Shown here: in pieces, positions 18,499 through 28,894 of the stretch
Layout: each line of letters begins with the position of its first letter
Position numbering within the stretch: position 1 is the stretch's first letter
Assembly: GCF_900143545.1 (NCBI RefSeq)
Contig: NZ_FREV01000001.1
Location: forward strand, 434,001 to 498,000
DNA: 64,000 nt
Direction: 5' to 3'
Source of the DNA: Loktanella sp. Alg231-35
GTDB taxonomy: Bacteria; Pseudomonadota; Alphaproteobacteria; Rhodobacterales; Rhodobacteraceae
Translations under genes and position numbers: made by a program
Notes under the pieces: generated by a model
Databases searched by the model: none
What the model saw: the letters and a program-made list of their open reading frames with translations, nothing else
What the model was told of the DNA's origin: nothing

Positions 18499-19679
18499 TG
18501 GTGATCCTCCATATCGGTTTTGCGGAAGGGCCCATAGCTGGTGAGCACTTCAATTTCGTGATCCACGGCATCGCGTTCGGCCTGCAAGTAGTGGTCCACC
18601 GCATCCTTGAACCCTGCATCGCCAAACCAGTGCAGCGAATGGGTGGCGGCGGGCAGATAGCCGCGTGCAAGTTTATGTTCGCCCTGCGCCCCAGCCTCTA
18701 CACGCGCCAAGCCATGCCGGATGGCATAGTCGATGGCCCGGTAGTAGCACACTTCGAAATGCAAGAAGGGGTGATGTTCGACGCAACCCCAATAGCGCCC
18801 ATAAAGCGTCTCGCGACCGATGAAATTCAGCGCCCCTGCAATGGGCTGCCCGTCGCGCAGGGCCAGCACCATCAGCATGTCATCGCGCAGGTGGTCGTGT
18901 GCGTGGTGAAAGAAATCGCGGGTCAGATACGGTGTGCCCCATTTGCGATTGCCGGTATCCTGATAGAACACCCAGAAGGCATCCCAGTGTTTAGGCTCGA
19001 TCTGATCGCCGGTCAGTTCGACAATCTCACCACCAAAACAATTTGCCTGTCGCCGTTCCCTGCGCAGCGTCTTGCGCTTGCGACTGGAAAGTGAGGCAAG
19101 GAAGGTGTCGAAGTCGGCGTAGTCATCATTGACCCAATGGAACTGCTGTCCAATACGGCTGAGCAACCCCATCTCGGCCCCTGCCAGCGCCTCTGCTTCA
19201 GTGCAGAATGTCGCGTGCAGGGACGAGATTTCATTCTGCGCCGCCAGTTGGACCGCCCCCTGCACCAACGCCGACATACCCAACACCTCAAACCCTGGAT
19301 GGGTCAGGAAACGCCGCCCTGTGGCAGGCGTGAACGGCACCGCGATTTGCAGTTTGGGATAATAGCGCCCCCCCGCATTTTCATAGGCATGCGCCCAATT
19401 GTGATCAAAGATGTATTCGCCTTGGCTGTGCCCTTTGGCATAAAGTGGGGCGGTGGCGATGATCAGGCCGTCCTGCATCGCGGTCAGATATTGTGGTTGC
19501 CAGCCGCTGCCCGGCCCGACCGATCCACTGTCTTCCAATGCCTTGAGAAACCGATGCGTCGTGAACGGGTCCAGCGGTCTGCCGTCCATTGCCTCGGGGC
19601 AAGCACAGGCATCCCAGTTGCTAGCCTCAATATCATTGATGCTGCGGTGGACGGTGATCTCAACAGGTGCGTCGCTCAT
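18495..19679 (-). CDS. GNAT/FemAB-like acyltransferase (COG3146, DUF482)
   Basis: A 394-residue cytosolic protein of the peptidogalycan-biosynthesis-like family, which has a GNAT fold. Recognisable stretches are [32 protein letters not shown] and the C-terminal [15 protein letters not shown]. The ATG at 19679 ([11 protein letters not shown]) matches the family start; a longer frame adds 20 unsupported residues. Substrate not known. It lies 31 bases after the GDPD gene and overlaps phhB. Confidence 0.85.
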   Translation of the reverse strand: MSDAPVEITVHRSINDIEASNWDACACPEAMDGRPLDPFTTHRFLKALEDSGSVGPGSGWQPQYLTAMQDGLIIATAPLYAKGHSQGEYIFDHNWAHAYENAGGRYYPKLQIAVPFTPATGRRFLTHPGFEVLGMSALVQGAVQLAAQNEISSLHATFCTEAEALAGAEMGLLSRIGQQFHWVNDDYADFDTFLASLSSRKRKTLRRERRQANCFGGEIVELTGDQIEPKHWDAFWVFYQDTGNRKWGTPYLTRDFFHHAHDHLRDDMLMVLALRDGQPIAGALNFIGRETLYGRYWGCVEHHPFLHFEVCYYRAIDYAIRHGLARVEAGAQGEHKLARGYLPAATHSLHWFGDAGFKDAVDHYLQAERDAVDHEIEVLTSYGPFRKTDMEDHQ

Positions 19680-19710
19680 AGGGTGCAACTTGTGCGCCAC
19701 CGAGGCTGCG

Positions 19711-20463
19711 TCAAGCCAGATACCCCTCAAACGTGACATTATCCACGATGCGCCGGGCCTCGGCCTCGGCTTGGGCAGAGCGGATGGTCCAGGTAAAGAT
19801 ATGCGCGCCTTCGGATTTCAGTTCTGCAACGCGTGGGCGATCCAGATCAGAGGCTTCATGGCTGATAAAGCAGGCACCAACACGGTCATAATCAGGGATT
19901 TCGCGCAGCACGTCTCGGACCTGCTCTGGCACCTCTGGCCAGAACTGGGCTTGATAGCTGGATGTGGTGATACCTCGCGGGATGTTCGGCGCGTATTCCG
20001 CACAACAGGCAACGGCATGCGGATTGAAGGACATCAGGGCGACATCACCCTTGTAGCCCTTCAGCGCAGCACAAGTCGCCCTTTCCAACGGTCCCACGTC
20101 CGGACCCATGCAGCCGTCCTGATCCTTGATCTCGATCAGCAGCGGAACCTGACCGGCCGCCAGTTCAAGCACGGTATCAAGGGCCGGAATGGTGCCGCCA
20201 TCATCGGTCAGAGGGGTGGCTTCCAGCGCCGCACGCGTGCGCGTCCGCACGGGGCCGCTCTCAGCGGTCAACCGATCCAGTAGATCGTCATGAAAGACCA
20301 TCGCGTGACCGTCGCTGGTCAGCTGTACGTCCATCTCAATCCCATAACCCGCGGCAATGGCGGCCGCGATGGATTTGATACTGTTCTCGACCCGCCCCGC
20401 CTTGCGATCATGCAGGGCGCGGTGGGTGATTGGGCGATCGAAGAAGCTGGCAGGCAAGGTCAT
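19711..20463 (-). CDS. Glycerophosphodiester phosphodiesterase
   Basis: A 250-residue GDPD-family enzyme with the catalytic/metal motifs HRALHD, ENSIKSIAAAIAAGYGIEMD and FHDDLLDRLT near the N-terminus and IEIKDQDG later. It hydrolyses glycerophosphodiesters to glycerol-3-phosphate and alcohol. No signal peptide, so a cytosolic UgpQ-type enzyme. Start and RidA stop overlap by four bases. Confidence 0.93.
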   Translation of the reverse strand: MTLPASFFDRPITHRALHDRKAGRVENSIKSIAAAIAAGYGIEMDVQLTSDGHAMVFHDDLLDRLTAESGPVRTRTRAALEATPLTDDGGTIPALDTVLELAAGQVPLLIEIKDQDGCMGPDVGPLERATCAALKGYKGDVALMSFNPHAVACCAEYAPNIPRGITTSSYQAQFWPEVPEQVRDVLREIPDYDRVGACFISHEASDLDRPRVAELKSEGAHIFTWTIRSAQAEAEARRIVDNVTFEGYLA

Positions 20464-20921
20464 TTGATCTGGAAGATGCCTTCGATTTCAACGGCCACGC
20501 CAAAAGGCAGGCTGGCGGCACTGACAGCTGAACGCGCATGGCGGCCCTTGTCACCCAAAGCCGCAACCATGAAATCTGACGCCCCATTGATCACCTTGGG
20601 TTGGTCACCGAACTCTGCTGTGGAATTGACAAAGCCCACCAGCTTGACGACCCGGACGACCCGGTCGATGTCGCCGCCGCAGGCGGCTTTGAGTTGTGCC
20701 AGAAGGCTGATCGCGCAGGTCTGCGCCGCGGCAGCGCCGGCTTCGGCATCCATATTGTCGCCCAGCTTGCCCTTGATCATACCATCGGCATTGGCCGAGA
20801 TTTGGCCAGAGACATAAACCATGTCATCGGCAATCACATAAGGCACATAGTTGGCTGCGGGGGCAGGGGCATCGGGCAATGTCACGCCCAATTCCGCCAG
20901 TTTGTTTTCAATCATGCTCAT
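20460..20921 (-). CDS. RidA/YjgF/Rid family protein
   Basis: A 153-residue Rid-superfamily protein, of the longer subgroup that starts with MSMIENKLAELGVTLPDAPAPAANYVP. The conserved features DDMVYVSGQISANADG and VEIEGIFQ are present; the Arg near residue 110-130 typical of imine/enamine deaminases appears as KGRHARSAVSAASLPFG. It removes reactive enamines/imines. An AGGAGA site precedes the ATG at 20921. It lies 54 bases after the HlyD gene and overlaps the GDPD gene. Confidence 0.9.
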   Translation of the reverse strand: MSMIENKLAELGVTLPDAPAPAANYVPYVIADDMVYVSGQISANADGMIKGKLGDNMDAEAGAAAAQTCAISLLAQLKAACGGDIDRVVRVVKLVGFVNSTAEFGDQPKVINGASDFMVAALGDKGRHARSAVSAASLPFGVAVEIEGIFQIK

Positions 20922-20975
20922 TGCATTTCTCCTGTCATTCGCGGCGACGCTAGCGGGCAATGCAGGGCGGTGCAA

Positions 20976-22277
20976 TCAGGACTCGCGGAAGGCCTTGGTG
21001 AAATAATCTGCCAGCGGCTTGATCAGATAGTCCAGTGGGCTGCGATCGGCGGTGCGCACGAAGGCCTCGACCGGCATGCCGGGGATCAGGGCTATGTCGG
21101 CGGGCAGGCGTTCGATTTCACCTTCGTTCAACTGCACCTCGGCACGATAGAACGACTGGCCGGAATTTTCGTTCTGAAACGCATCGGCAGAGACAAGGGT
21201 GACCGTGCCATTGAGCTCTGGCGTGCGCCGCTGATCAAAGGCCGAAAACCGCAAGGTCACATCCTGCCCGACATAGATCTGGTCCACATCGATCACTTGC
21301 ACCTGAGTGGCAATAACCAGCGGGCGGTCTTGCGGGATCAGGAATAGCACAGGATCGGCAGCGCGGATCACCGATTGCGGGGCAAAGACTTGCAAACCAT
21401 AGATCACGCCCGACACCGGGGCGCGGATATCAAGACGATCCAACTGACGCCGCAGGGTGCGCCGTTGCTCGGATAGTTCCAGCTCATTGAATTGCAGATC
21501 GCGCAATTGGGTGATCGCCTCTTCACGGCGACTGGAAGACAGCGCGAGGATCTGGATATCGATCTCTGTCATGCGTTCAGCGGCCTGTGCGGCCTGGGCC
21601 GTCAGATCGCCGACGGTGCCCAGCAGGCTTGCTTCTTCGCGTTGCAATGCAAGGACACGGCTGGCCTGCGCCAGGCCACGTTCAAGCAGGCTTTGCTGGT
21701 CAGCCAGTTCCTGCGCGATCAAGGCGCGCTGGGTGTTCAACGCATCTTGCTGGGCATTGATGCCTGCAAGTTGACTGGCGATCTGGGCACGCTGCTGGGT
21801 GAACTGCTCAACCGCACTGCGATTGGTTTCGACCCGCGCCGCGAACAGCCGCTCCTGACCGGCCATTAAGGATCGGACTTCGTCGCTCCCTACGTCCAGC
21901 AGGATCGGGCTAAACGTCAGGGTGGCGGCATTGTCGCGCTCTGCCTCAAGCCGGGCGCGCCGTGCGAGAATTTCAAACAATTGCGCTTCGACAATGGCGA
22001 GTTCGGATTTCAAAACGGTGGCATCAAGCCGGATCAGCAGGTCACCTGCGGCAACCGTGTCGCCCTCATCCACAAGGATGTCTTCTACCACACCGCCGTC
22101 CGGGTGCTGGACAACTTGCCGGTTGCGGTCCACCTCGATCTGGCCGGATGTAATGACCGCCCCGGTGATCTGCGCCCTGACCGCCCATGTGCCAAAGCCA
22201 CCAACCAGAACAAGCAGCGCCAGCGCGCCAATGGTCAGGTGACGGGTCGCAGACCAGCGCTTTGTTTCAGCGGTCAT
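20976..22277 (-). CDS. HlyD family type I secretion periplasmic adaptor
   Basis: A 433-residue membrane fusion protein. A short cytosolic N-terminus, one membrane helix (about 14-32), the biotinyl-lipoyl half [21 protein letters not shown], a long alpha-hairpin (about 90-280, rich in Gln/Leu/Arg), and the C-terminal beta domain with [12 protein letters not shown]. It bridges the inner-membrane ABC exporter and a TolC-like channel. It starts by ATGA overlap with the exporter gene. No tolC gene is in the window. Confidence 0.94.
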   Translation of the reverse strand: MTAETKRWSATRHLTIGALALLVLVGGFGTWAVRAQITGAVITSGQIEVDRNRQVVQHPDGGVVEDILVDEGDTVAAGDLLIRLDATVLKSELAIVEAQLFEILARRARLEAERDNAATLTFSPILLDVGSDEVRSLMAGQERLFAARVETNRSAVEQFTQQRAQIASQLAGINAQQDALNTQRALIAQELADQQSLLERGLAQASRVLALQREEASLLGTVGDLTAQAAQAAERMTEIDIQILALSSSRREEAITQLRDLQFNELELSEQRRTLRRQLDRLDIRAPVSGVIYGLQVFAPQSVIRAADPVLFLIPQDRPLVIATQVQVIDVDQIYVGQDVTLRFSAFDQRRTPELNGTVTLVSADAFQNENSGQSFYRAEVQLNEGEIERLPADIALIPGMPVEAFVRTADRSPLDYLIKPLADYFTKAFRES

Positions 22278-24013
22278 GACACACCCCCGGCCTTGCCTGT
22301 GCTGCGCTTGATATCGTCGTGGTTTTTGACGATCTCTGCCAGCACCTCGTCTTTGGGGCCAAAGGCGCGGCGGGTCCCGTTTTCGACAGCCAGAAGCAGG
22401 TCACATTCCTGAATCGCCGATGGTCGGTGGGCCATGATAAAGACGATCCTGTCGCTGGCTTTGATATTGCGGATCGCAGTGTTCAGCGCGATAGAGCCTT
22501 CGTTATCAAGGTTTGAATTCGGCTCATCCAGCACCACGACTACCGGATCACCATAAAGCGCGCGCGCTAGCCCGATCCGCTGAATTTGACCGCCCGACAA
22601 ACGGCCACTGCTGGCCGAAACACGGGTGTCATAGCCATCGGGCAGTTTCAAAATCATTTCATGGGCGGCGGCGGCCTTGGCGGCCGCCACAACGGCAGCA
22701 TCATCGGGCTGCATGCTCATGCGGGCGATGTTTTCCTTGATGGTGCCGTCAAACAACTGCACGCGTTGCGGCAGATAGCCCACATGCTGGCCCAGCACAT
22801 CGGGATCGTATTGATCAAGTGCCGCGCCATCCAACCGCACCTTGCCACCCGCAGGTTGCCAGACACCGGTCAACACCCGCGCGAGAGTGGATTTGCCGGC
22901 ACCCGAGGTGCCGATTACACCCACGGCCTGCCCTGGCTTGACCTCAAAGCTGATCATCCGCAATGCCGCCAGCTGTTCGCCCGGCGGCACAACTGTCACC
23001 TGATCGGCTAGCAAGTGCGCCCTGGGTTTGGGCAATGCGGTGCGCGCCTTTTCAACCGGAATCTGCCCCAACAGGATCGCCAGATTGACCCATCCTTCGC
23101 GGGCACGCTGGAACATGGCCCATTGGCCGACAAGCTGTTCCAGCGGGGCAAGTGCGCGGCCCAACAGGATGGACCCTGCGATCATCGCACCGGGTGACAG
23201 TTCATTGATCAGCACCAGATAAGCCCCAAGGCCCAGCATGGCCGATTGCAGGAACAGCCGGAACGATTTGGTCAGCGCCGTGAACGTGCCAGAGGCATCG
23301 GCGGCTGCAATGCTGGTATCCAGCGATTGACCACGCGCCACCTGCCAGCGGTCAAACGCAGCCTCGCGCATGCCCAGCGAATGCACCATCTCGCTCTCAT
23401 CACGGATATGGGCGCCAAGGCGCTCGGAGGCAAAGCTGGCCGCATTTGCAGCTTCAATCGGTTTGCGGGTGGTCCATTGGTTCAACAGTGCCACGATGAC
23501 TAACACGGCAGCGCCACTTAGCGCTAGAATGCCCATCAACGGATGAAAGATAAAAATACCAAAGAAAAACAGCGGCACCCAAGGCAGATCAAATAGGGCC
23601 ATCAAGGCGGGCGACGTCAGCAGCCTTTGCACTGATTCCAGATCACGCAGGCCTGTCGCCGCCTGTCGCGGGGCACGGTTGAGGGTGGTGGCCTTAAGCA
23701 CAGCCGCAAACACCCGCCGATCAAGCCGCGCCTGAAACCGCGCACCAACCCGGCCCATGACCCGGCCACGCACGAAATCAAGGATACCCATCATCCCATA
23801 AAGGAAGGCCACAAGAACTGAGAGGGCGATCAGCGTCTCAAACGACCGCGAGCTTAGCACGCGGTCATAGACATTGAGCATGTAAATCGGACCGGTAAGC
23901 ATCAGCAGGTTCACGAAAAAGCTGAACACCGCAACGCCCCAATACAAGCCACGACTTTCGCGCCGGGCGGCACTCAGTTCGGCTTGGCCTGCTTTGATTT
24001 GATCATCGGACAT
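22274..24013 (-). CDS. Type I secretion system permease/ATPase (PrtD type)
   Basis: A 579-residue ABC exporter half-transporter. The membrane domain spans roughly residues 22-310; the ATPase has Walker [10 protein letters not shown] at 368-376, signature [15 protein letters not shown] and Walker B VVVLDEP. No N-terminal C39 peptidase domain, as usual for exporters of RTX proteases and lipases. The ATG at 24013 ([10 protein letters not shown]) is chosen because the 30 extra upstream residues look non-coding. It heads the minus-strand series down to mscS. Confidence 0.94.
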   Translation of the reverse strand: MSDDQIKAGQAELSAARRESRGLYWGVAVFSFFVNLLMLTGPIYMLNVYDRVLSSRSFETLIALSVLVAFLYGMMGILDFVRGRVMGRVGARFQARLDRRVFAAVLKATTLNRAPRQAATGLRDLESVQRLLTSPALMALFDLPWVPLFFFGIFIFHPLMGILALSGAAVLVIVALLNQWTTRKPIEAANAASFASERLGAHIRDESEMVHSLGMREAAFDRWQVARGQSLDTSIAAADASGTFTALTKSFRLFLQSAMLGLGAYLVLINELSPGAMIAGSILLGRALAPLEQLVGQWAMFQRAREGWVNLAILLGQIPVEKARTALPKPRAHLLADQVTVVPPGEQLAALRMISFEVKPGQAVGVIGTSGAGKSTLARVLTGVWQPAGGKVRLDGAALDQYDPDVLGQHVGYLPQRVQLFDGTIKENIARMSMQPDDAAVVAAAKAAAAHEMILKLPDGYDTRVSASSGRLSGGQIQRIGLARALYGDPVVVVLDEPNSNLDNEGSIALNTAIRNIKASDRIVFIMAHRPSAIQECDLLLAVENGTRRAFGPKDEVLAEIVKNHDDIKRSTGKAGGVS

Positions 24014-24159
24014 GCGTCTGACACACCTTTTTCTATGCCCTTGGACTTGTAGCGGCAGTCGACAATAAACACCAACAGAGTTAACGGGATATCTGAATTT
24101 CACGCTTAGCGGGATAAATCATTGATTGGTAACGCGGTTTGGCCCATTGTGGCGTACTG

Positions 24160-24525
24160 ATGACTGCCCGTTACCTGCATATTGCTGCCATTGCACTGCT
24201 TTGCCCCTCCATCTTGATGGGGGGCCCTTTTGACGGGGTCTACAAACAGACCGCCAATGCCGAATGCGCACTGGTCGGTGTTGATGGCGGTGCGCTCAAG
24301 ATCGAACAGAACATCTTTTATGGGGTTGAGGTTGAATGCCGCATGACCAGCCCGATTGATATCGTCGATATGGATGCCACGCTTTATGAGATGCAGTGCA
24401 CCGGCGAAGGATCAACCTGGACCGAACGGGCCATGTTGATGAGCGATGCCGAAGAAGAAGGCATCTATATGATCTGGGACGGCTACGCCTTTCGCTATGA
24501 TCGCTGCGAAGAGGGTGAGTTTTAG
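24160..24525 (+). CDS. Small secreted hypothetical protein
   Basis: A 121-residue protein with a signal peptide (MTARYLHIAAIALLCPSILMGG). Mature Cys residues (NAECALVG, VECRM, QCTGEG, DRCEEGEF) suggest two disulfides in the periplasm. An in-frame TTG at 24139 would add seven residues; the ATG is preferred. The family is not recognised. It is isolated between divergent secretion genes and the convergent PBP gene. An inverted repeat around TGGGGC-CGAC-GCCCCA (about 24549-24564) lies after the stop but lacks a T run. Confidence 0.7.
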   Translation: MTARYLHIAAIALLCPSILMGGPFDGVYKQTANAECALVGVDGGALKIEQNIFYGVEVECRMTSPIDIVDMDATLYEMQCTGEGSTWTERAMLMSDAEEEGIYMIWDGYAFRYDRCEEGEF

Positions 24526-24595
24526 CGTGCGACACTGCACATGGGGCCGACGCCCCAAGTGTGCCTGACGACGCATTGACCACCAAAGCCCCAAC

Positions 24596-26749
24596 TCAAT
24601 TTCCTAGAATACTCTCCAACAGATTGATAATCGCCTCATCAATCACTTCACCGCCCCGGCTTTCCAACAGACCTGTCCCGGCAGGGCGCTGCGGTATGGT
24701 CATGGGCAGTGGCGTTGGTTGCCGGTCTTCCAGCACGCGCACCATGGTTTCCTGCCAGATCGTCGTGGGCAGTCCTCCGCCCGTCACGCCAGACAAACGC
24801 CTGTTGTCGTCATAGCCCATCCACACACCTGTGACGTAATCGCCGGTAAAGCCAATAAACCAGGCATCGCGCGACCCTTGGGTGGTGCCGGTCTTGCCTG
24901 CAATCTGCCAGCCGTTGATCCGGGCGCGCTGACCTGTGCCTTGCTCGACCACCTTGGACATCATCCATGTCAGTTGACGAGCGGCATCCTCGCGGATGAT
25001 CCGTTCACCGATACCGGCGGTCTGGGCATCCATCAGGACCTCATCATCGCCCATAAGGCGCAGGTCCACCAACCCATAGGGTGTCACGGCAGAACCACCA
25101 TTCAGAATACCGGCAAAGGCGCCGGTCATATCCAGAAGGGTGCTTTCTGAAACCCCAAGAGCAAGGGCCGGACCCGCCGCCAGATCGCCCTGAATGCCAA
25201 AGCCAGCGGCGACATTGCGCACCAACTCGCGGCCAACCTCTTCGGACACTAGAATGGCGGGAATGTTGCGGCTCCCGGCAATTGCATCGACCATGCTGAC
25301 CGGTCCGACGAAATCGCGGTCATAGTTCTCGGGGCACCACTGCGGCGATCCACGTCGCTCCCAACAGGTGGGCGCATCATCAATCATGTCATAGGGCGAC
25401 ATGCCCAGATCAAGGGCGGCGGCATATATAAAGGGTTTGAAGGCTGATCCGGTCTGACGCAGCGCTTGTGTAGCGCGGTTAAAGGCACCGGTTGCGTTGA
25501 TGTTGCGACCGCCGACCATCGCGCGCACAGCACCGTCGGCTGACATCACGACAATCGCAGCTTGCGCCTCTGACCCCTCCCGCACATCGCGTTCGAAAAC
25601 TTCAATCAGTGCCTCTTCGGCGGCGGCCTGAATGCGTTGGTCCAGCGTGGTGCGAATGATCACGTCTTCGGTGGTGTCGCGTGTGAAAAAGTCAGGGCCA
25701 CTCGACATGACCCAGTCGGCAAAGAAGCCGCCAGAATTGGCACGGGCGGCCTCGGTCAGGGTTGCGGGCGTAGTGCGAGCGTCTTGCGCTTCGGCGGCAG
25801 TGATATAGCCCTGATCTTCCATCAACCCGACCACTACACCAGCACGGTTCTGGGCACGTTGCAGATTGCGGGTGGGGGCGTTGGCCGAAGGGGCCGTCAA
25901 AAGACCAGCCAGCATCGCGGCCTGTGCGGGGTTCACTTCGGCCGCGGAGATACCGAAATAGCGCTGCGCGGCGGCCTCAAACCCCCGACTGCCGGCACCC
26001 AGATAGGCGCGGTTGAGGTAGATGGTGAGGATTTCTTCCTTGGTATAGGCAATCTCCATCCCCACCGCAAAGACGGCTTCGCGGGCCTTGCGCCAAAGCG
26101 AGCCCTGACGACAATCGTCCTCATAGGCGCGCTCACTTTCCCAACGGTTGGGGTCAAAGGGCACACCAAGGCAGAGCAGCTTTGCAGTCTGCTGTGTCAA
26201 GGTAGAGCCACCGTTGCCGGACAATGGCCCACGCCCTGCACGCAGGTTGATGCGCACCGCCGAGGCAATACCACGGGGTGAGATGCCGAAGTGACGGTAA
26301 AAGCGTTTGTCCTCAGTTGCGACGACCGCGTTGTGCAGGTGGCGTGAAACCGTGTCGGTCGTGACCATCCCGCCAAACTGATCACCGCGCCATGCAAAGA
26401 CCTGTCCGGTCAGGTCTGTCATCGTGACAGAGCCACGGGTGCGGCCGTCGATCAAATCGGCCATATCAGGCATTTTAGCGGCGAAATACAACGAAAAGCC
26501 CGCAATAATCAGGCAAACGACAAGGCCGATGCGCCATGTAAAGGCCCAGAGCATACGCGCAAGCCAGCGAAACGGGGTCAAGACCCAGTCAACCGGACCG
26601 CGCGGCTTGGCCTTCTTGGGTGTGGCTCGCCGCCGGGCAGCAGGTTTGGCCGCTTTCTTTTTGGGCGCAGGCTTTTTTGTGGCCGTTGTTTTGGCCGGGT
26701 AGCGCCGATCGGCCACCAAGGGTGACCGCTTTTTGCCGTTTCCACTCAT
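24596..26749 (-). CDS. Penicillin-binding protein 1A, bifunctional transglycosylase/transpeptidase
   Basis: A 717-residue class A PBP. The cytosolic N-terminus (1-50) is very rich in Lys, Ala and Pro; one membrane helix follows (about 70-92). The GT51 domain carries ATEDKRFYRHFG with E146 and GGSTLTQQTAKLL. The transpeptidase has SAFK (Ser 435), SRN and KTGTTQGSRDAWFIGFTG. It polymerises and cross-links peptidoglycan. It is divergent from glnK and has no cell-wall gene next to it. Confidence 0.94.
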   Translation of the reverse strand: MSGNGKKRSPLVADRRYPAKTTATKKPAPKKKAAKPAARRRATPKKAKPRGPVDWVLTPFRWLARMLWAFTWRIGLVVCLIIAGFSLYFAAKMPDMADLIDGRTRGSVTMTDLTGQVFAWRGDQFGGMVTTDTVSRHLHNAVVATEDKRFYRHFGISPRGIASAVRINLRAGRGPLSGNGGSTLTQQTAKLLCLGVPFDPNRWESERAYEDDCRQGSLWRKAREAVFAVGMEIAYTKEEILTIYLNRAYLGAGSRGFEAAAQRYFGISAAEVNPAQAAMLAGLLTAPSANAPTRNLQRAQNRAGVVVGLMEDQGYITAAEAQDARTTPATLTEAARANSGGFFADWVMSSGPDFFTRDTTEDVIIRTTLDQRIQAAAEEALIEVFERDVREGSEAQAAIVVMSADGAVRAMVGGRNINATGAFNRATQALRQTGSAFKPFIYAAALDLGMSPYDMIDDAPTCWERRGSPQWCPENYDRDFVGPVSMVDAIAGSRNIPAILVSEEVGRELVRNVAAGFGIQGDLAAGPALALGVSESTLLDMTGAFAGILNGGSAVTPYGLVDLRLMGDDEVLMDAQTAGIGERIIREDAARQLTWMMSKVVEQGTGQRARINGWQIAGKTGTTQGSRDAWFIGFTGDYVTGVWMGYDDNRRLSGVTGGGLPTTIWQETMVRVLEDRQPTPLPMTIPQRPAGTGLLESRGGEVIDEAIINLLESILGN

Positions 26750-26870
26750 GTATCCGCTCGAATGACTGTTTTGTCTATTTTGCAGGACTATAGCGGCCCG
26801 CGTTGGGAATGTAGAGCACGATGAATCGCCCAGAGGCGCTTTTTCGCACGCCTATTTCTTAAGCACATGA

Positions 26871-26896
26871 TGCAAATTGTGCAAAAATTATGCAAA
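26871..26896. promoter_or_regulatory. Possible regulatory repeats upstream of glnK
   Basis: Three TGCAAA boxes begin at 26871, 26880 and 26891, about 130-155 bases before the glnK start, in the 276-base divergent gap with the PBP gene. NtrC sites of enteric bacteria are built on TGCAC-type dyads, and glnK-amtB is a classical NtrC target. I did not find a convincing sigma-54 -24/-12 element here. The call is tentative. Confidence 0.35.
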
Positions 26897-27025
26897 AGAC
26901 TCAGAGTCCAGGTCACCTCGCAGGTGCAGCAATCTTGCCGCGCCGCTGCACAAGCGTTTTGTCTCTGGATGCAAGCAGGCGCTGCCGTAACGGGTGCCCG
27001 CAAGAGAATTTGCAAGGGGAAGAAC

Positions 27026-27364
27026 GTGAAACTCATCATTGCAACAATCAAACCGTTCAAGCTGGAGGAGGTCCGCGAAGCGCTGACCACCGTGGGCGTG
27101 CGCGGGATGATGGTGTCTGAAATCAAAGGGTTCGGCTCTCAGTCTGGCCATACCGAAATCTATCGTGGGGCTGAATACGCCGTGAACTTCGTGCCCAAGA
27201 TCAAGCTAGAGATCGTCGTGCAGGACAGCATGGCCGAGCAGGTCGTGCAGACCATTGCGGCGACCGCCAAAACCGAAAAGATCGGTGACGGCAAGATTTT
27301 CGTTCTCGACGTGGAAAGCGCGCTGCGTGTGCGCACCGGCGAGACCAATGATGACGCACTTTAA
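27026..27364 (+). CDS. glnK: Nitrogen regulatory protein P-II
   Basis: A 112-residue PII trimer subunit of exact family length. The T-loop contains Y51 (RGAEYAVNFVPK), the uridylylation site, and the C-terminal signature TEKIGDGKIFVLDVE is present. The GTG at 27026 follows AAGGGGAAGAAC and gives the conserved start MKLIIATIKPFKLEEVREAL; longer upstream frames are unsupported. It senses 2-oxoglutarate and ATP/ADP and blocks AmtB. The amtB gene follows after 22 bases, which argues for GlnK rather than GlnB. Confidence 0.96.
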   Translation: MKLIIATIKPFKLEEVREALTTVGVRGMMVSEIKGFGSQSGHTEIYRGAEYAVNFVPKIKLEIVVQDSMAEQVVQTIAATAKTEKIGDGKIFVLDVESALRVRTGETNDDAL

Positions 27365-27386
27365 GGGCGCAGTGAGGGATAAAATC

Positions 27387-28712
27387 ATGAAACTATCAAA
27401 GTCACTTCTTCTGGGTCTGGGGTTGGCAGCACTGCCGACACTGGCGCTTGCACAGGATGTACCACCGGTGTCCGAGGACATCGTCTGGATCATGAACACA
27501 CTGCTGTTCCTGATCGGCGGATTTCTGGTGTTCTTCATGGCGGCAGGCTTTGCCATGCTTGAAGGCGGGCTGGTGCGGTCCAAGAACGTCACCATGCAAA
27601 TGACAAAGAATGTCGCGCTCTTTTCGCTTGCGACGATCTTTTATTGGCTCATCGGCTATAACCTGATGTACCCGCTGGGCGATTGGGCCATCGACGGGGT
27701 CTTCTCTGGTTTGTTCCCGTTGCCGGGTGTGTTGGAAGCCGTGGGGATTGATCTGGCAGGTGCTGATGACGCGGCCTATGCCTCAACCGGTTCTGATTTT
27801 TTCTTTCAGCTGATGTTTTGTGCGGCCACTGCATCAATCGTGTCGGGGGCCTTGGCTGAACGGATCAAGCTCTGGCCGTTCCTGATCTTTGTGATCATCC
27901 TGACCAGCTTTATCTATCCATTGCAGGCAAGCTGGAAATGGGGCGGTGGTTTCCTTGATCAGGCAGGATTTCTTGATTTTGCAGGTTCCACAGTTGTTCA
28001 CTCGGTTGGAGGTTGGGCAGCACTTGCCGGTGCGCTGATCCTCGGGCCGCGTCTGGGCAAGTACAAGGATGGTCGCGTCAACCCGATGCCGGGCTCCAAC
28101 CTTGCGCTGGCGACATTGGGTATGTTCATCCTGTGGCTGGGTTGGTTTGGCTTTAACGGTGGCTCGCAGCTTGCCATGGGTTCTGTTGGCGATATCGCTG
28201 ATGTCAGCCGCATCTTCGCCAACACAAATGCCGCCGCAGCAGGTGGTGCCGTTGTCGCGCTGATCCTGACGCAGGTTCTTTACAAAAAGCCTGACCTGAC
28301 AATGGTTTTGAACGGCGCGTTGGCCGGTCTGGTCTCGATCACAGCCGAGCCGCTGACCCCGTCGCTGGGCATGGCTACGCTGATTGGTGGTGTCGGTGGT
28401 GTGATCGTGGTCTTTGCAGTGCCAATGCTGGACAAGTTCAAGATTGACGACGTAGTGGGAGCGATCCCTGTTCACCTGTTTGCCGGTATCTGGGGCACAA
28501 TTGCCGTGGTTCTGACAAACGATGATGCGAACCTTGGCACGCAGCTTTATTCCATCGCTGTCGTGGGCGTCTTCACCTTTGCCATCAGCGCTGTGGTGTG
28601 GTTCCTGCTTAAGGCAATGATGGGGATCCGAGTGTCGGAAGAGGCGGAGATCAACGGTCTTGATGTCGCGGAACTGGGCATGGAAGCCTACCCTGAGTTC
28701 TCAAAGAGCTGA
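27387..28712 (+). CDS. amtB: Ammonium transporter
   Basis: A 441-residue Amt/Rh channel with an N-terminal signal peptide (LGLAALPTLALAQ) and eleven predicted membrane helices. The twin pore histidines are H205 (STVVHSVGGW) and H363 (AIPVHLFAGIWG). It imports ammonium under nitrogen limitation and is gated by GlnK, whose gene is directly upstream in the same transcript. A strong terminator follows. Confidence 0.96.
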   Translation: MKLSKSLLLGLGLAALPTLALAQDVPPVSEDIVWIMNTLLFLIGGFLVFFMAAGFAMLEGGLVRSKNVTMQMTKNVALFSLATIFYWLIGYNLMYPLGDWAIDGVFSGLFPLPGVLEAVGIDLAGADDAAYASTGSDFFFQLMFCAATASIVSGALAERIKLWPFLIFVIILTSFIYPLQASWKWGGGFLDQAGFLDFAGSTVVHSVGGWAALAGALILGPRLGKYKDGRVNPMPGSNLALATLGMFILWLGWFGFNGGSQLAMGSVGDIADVSRIFANTNAAAAGGAVVALILTQVLYKKPDLTMVLNGALAGLVSITAEPLTPSLGMATLIGGVGGVIVVFAVPMLDKFKIDDVVGAIPVHLFAGIWGTIAVVLTNDDANLGTQLYSIAVVGVFTFAISAVVWFLLKAMMGIRVSEEAEINGLDVAELGMEAYPEFSKS

Positions 28713-28738
28713 TTTCGTTTCTATTCAGTGCAAGACTT

Positions 28739-28767
28739 AAAACCCGGGCAAGCGTGCCCGGGTTTTT
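28739..28767 (+). terminator. Terminator of glnK-amtB
   Basis: AAAACCCGGGCA and TGCCCGGGTTTT make a perfect 12-bp stem with a four-base loop, ending in five T, 26 bases after the amtB stop. The symmetry allows function in both directions. Confidence 0.93.
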
Positions 28768-28894
28768 CATACGTGGGGTGGATTTATGCCAGCTTGCCAG
28801 AAAGATCGGTGATTTCTTCGATCATATTGGATTATTGTGGTCAATCGTGTCGCATAGTTTGGCAGAAATGACCTTTTCTGCGAAGAAATTCCAT

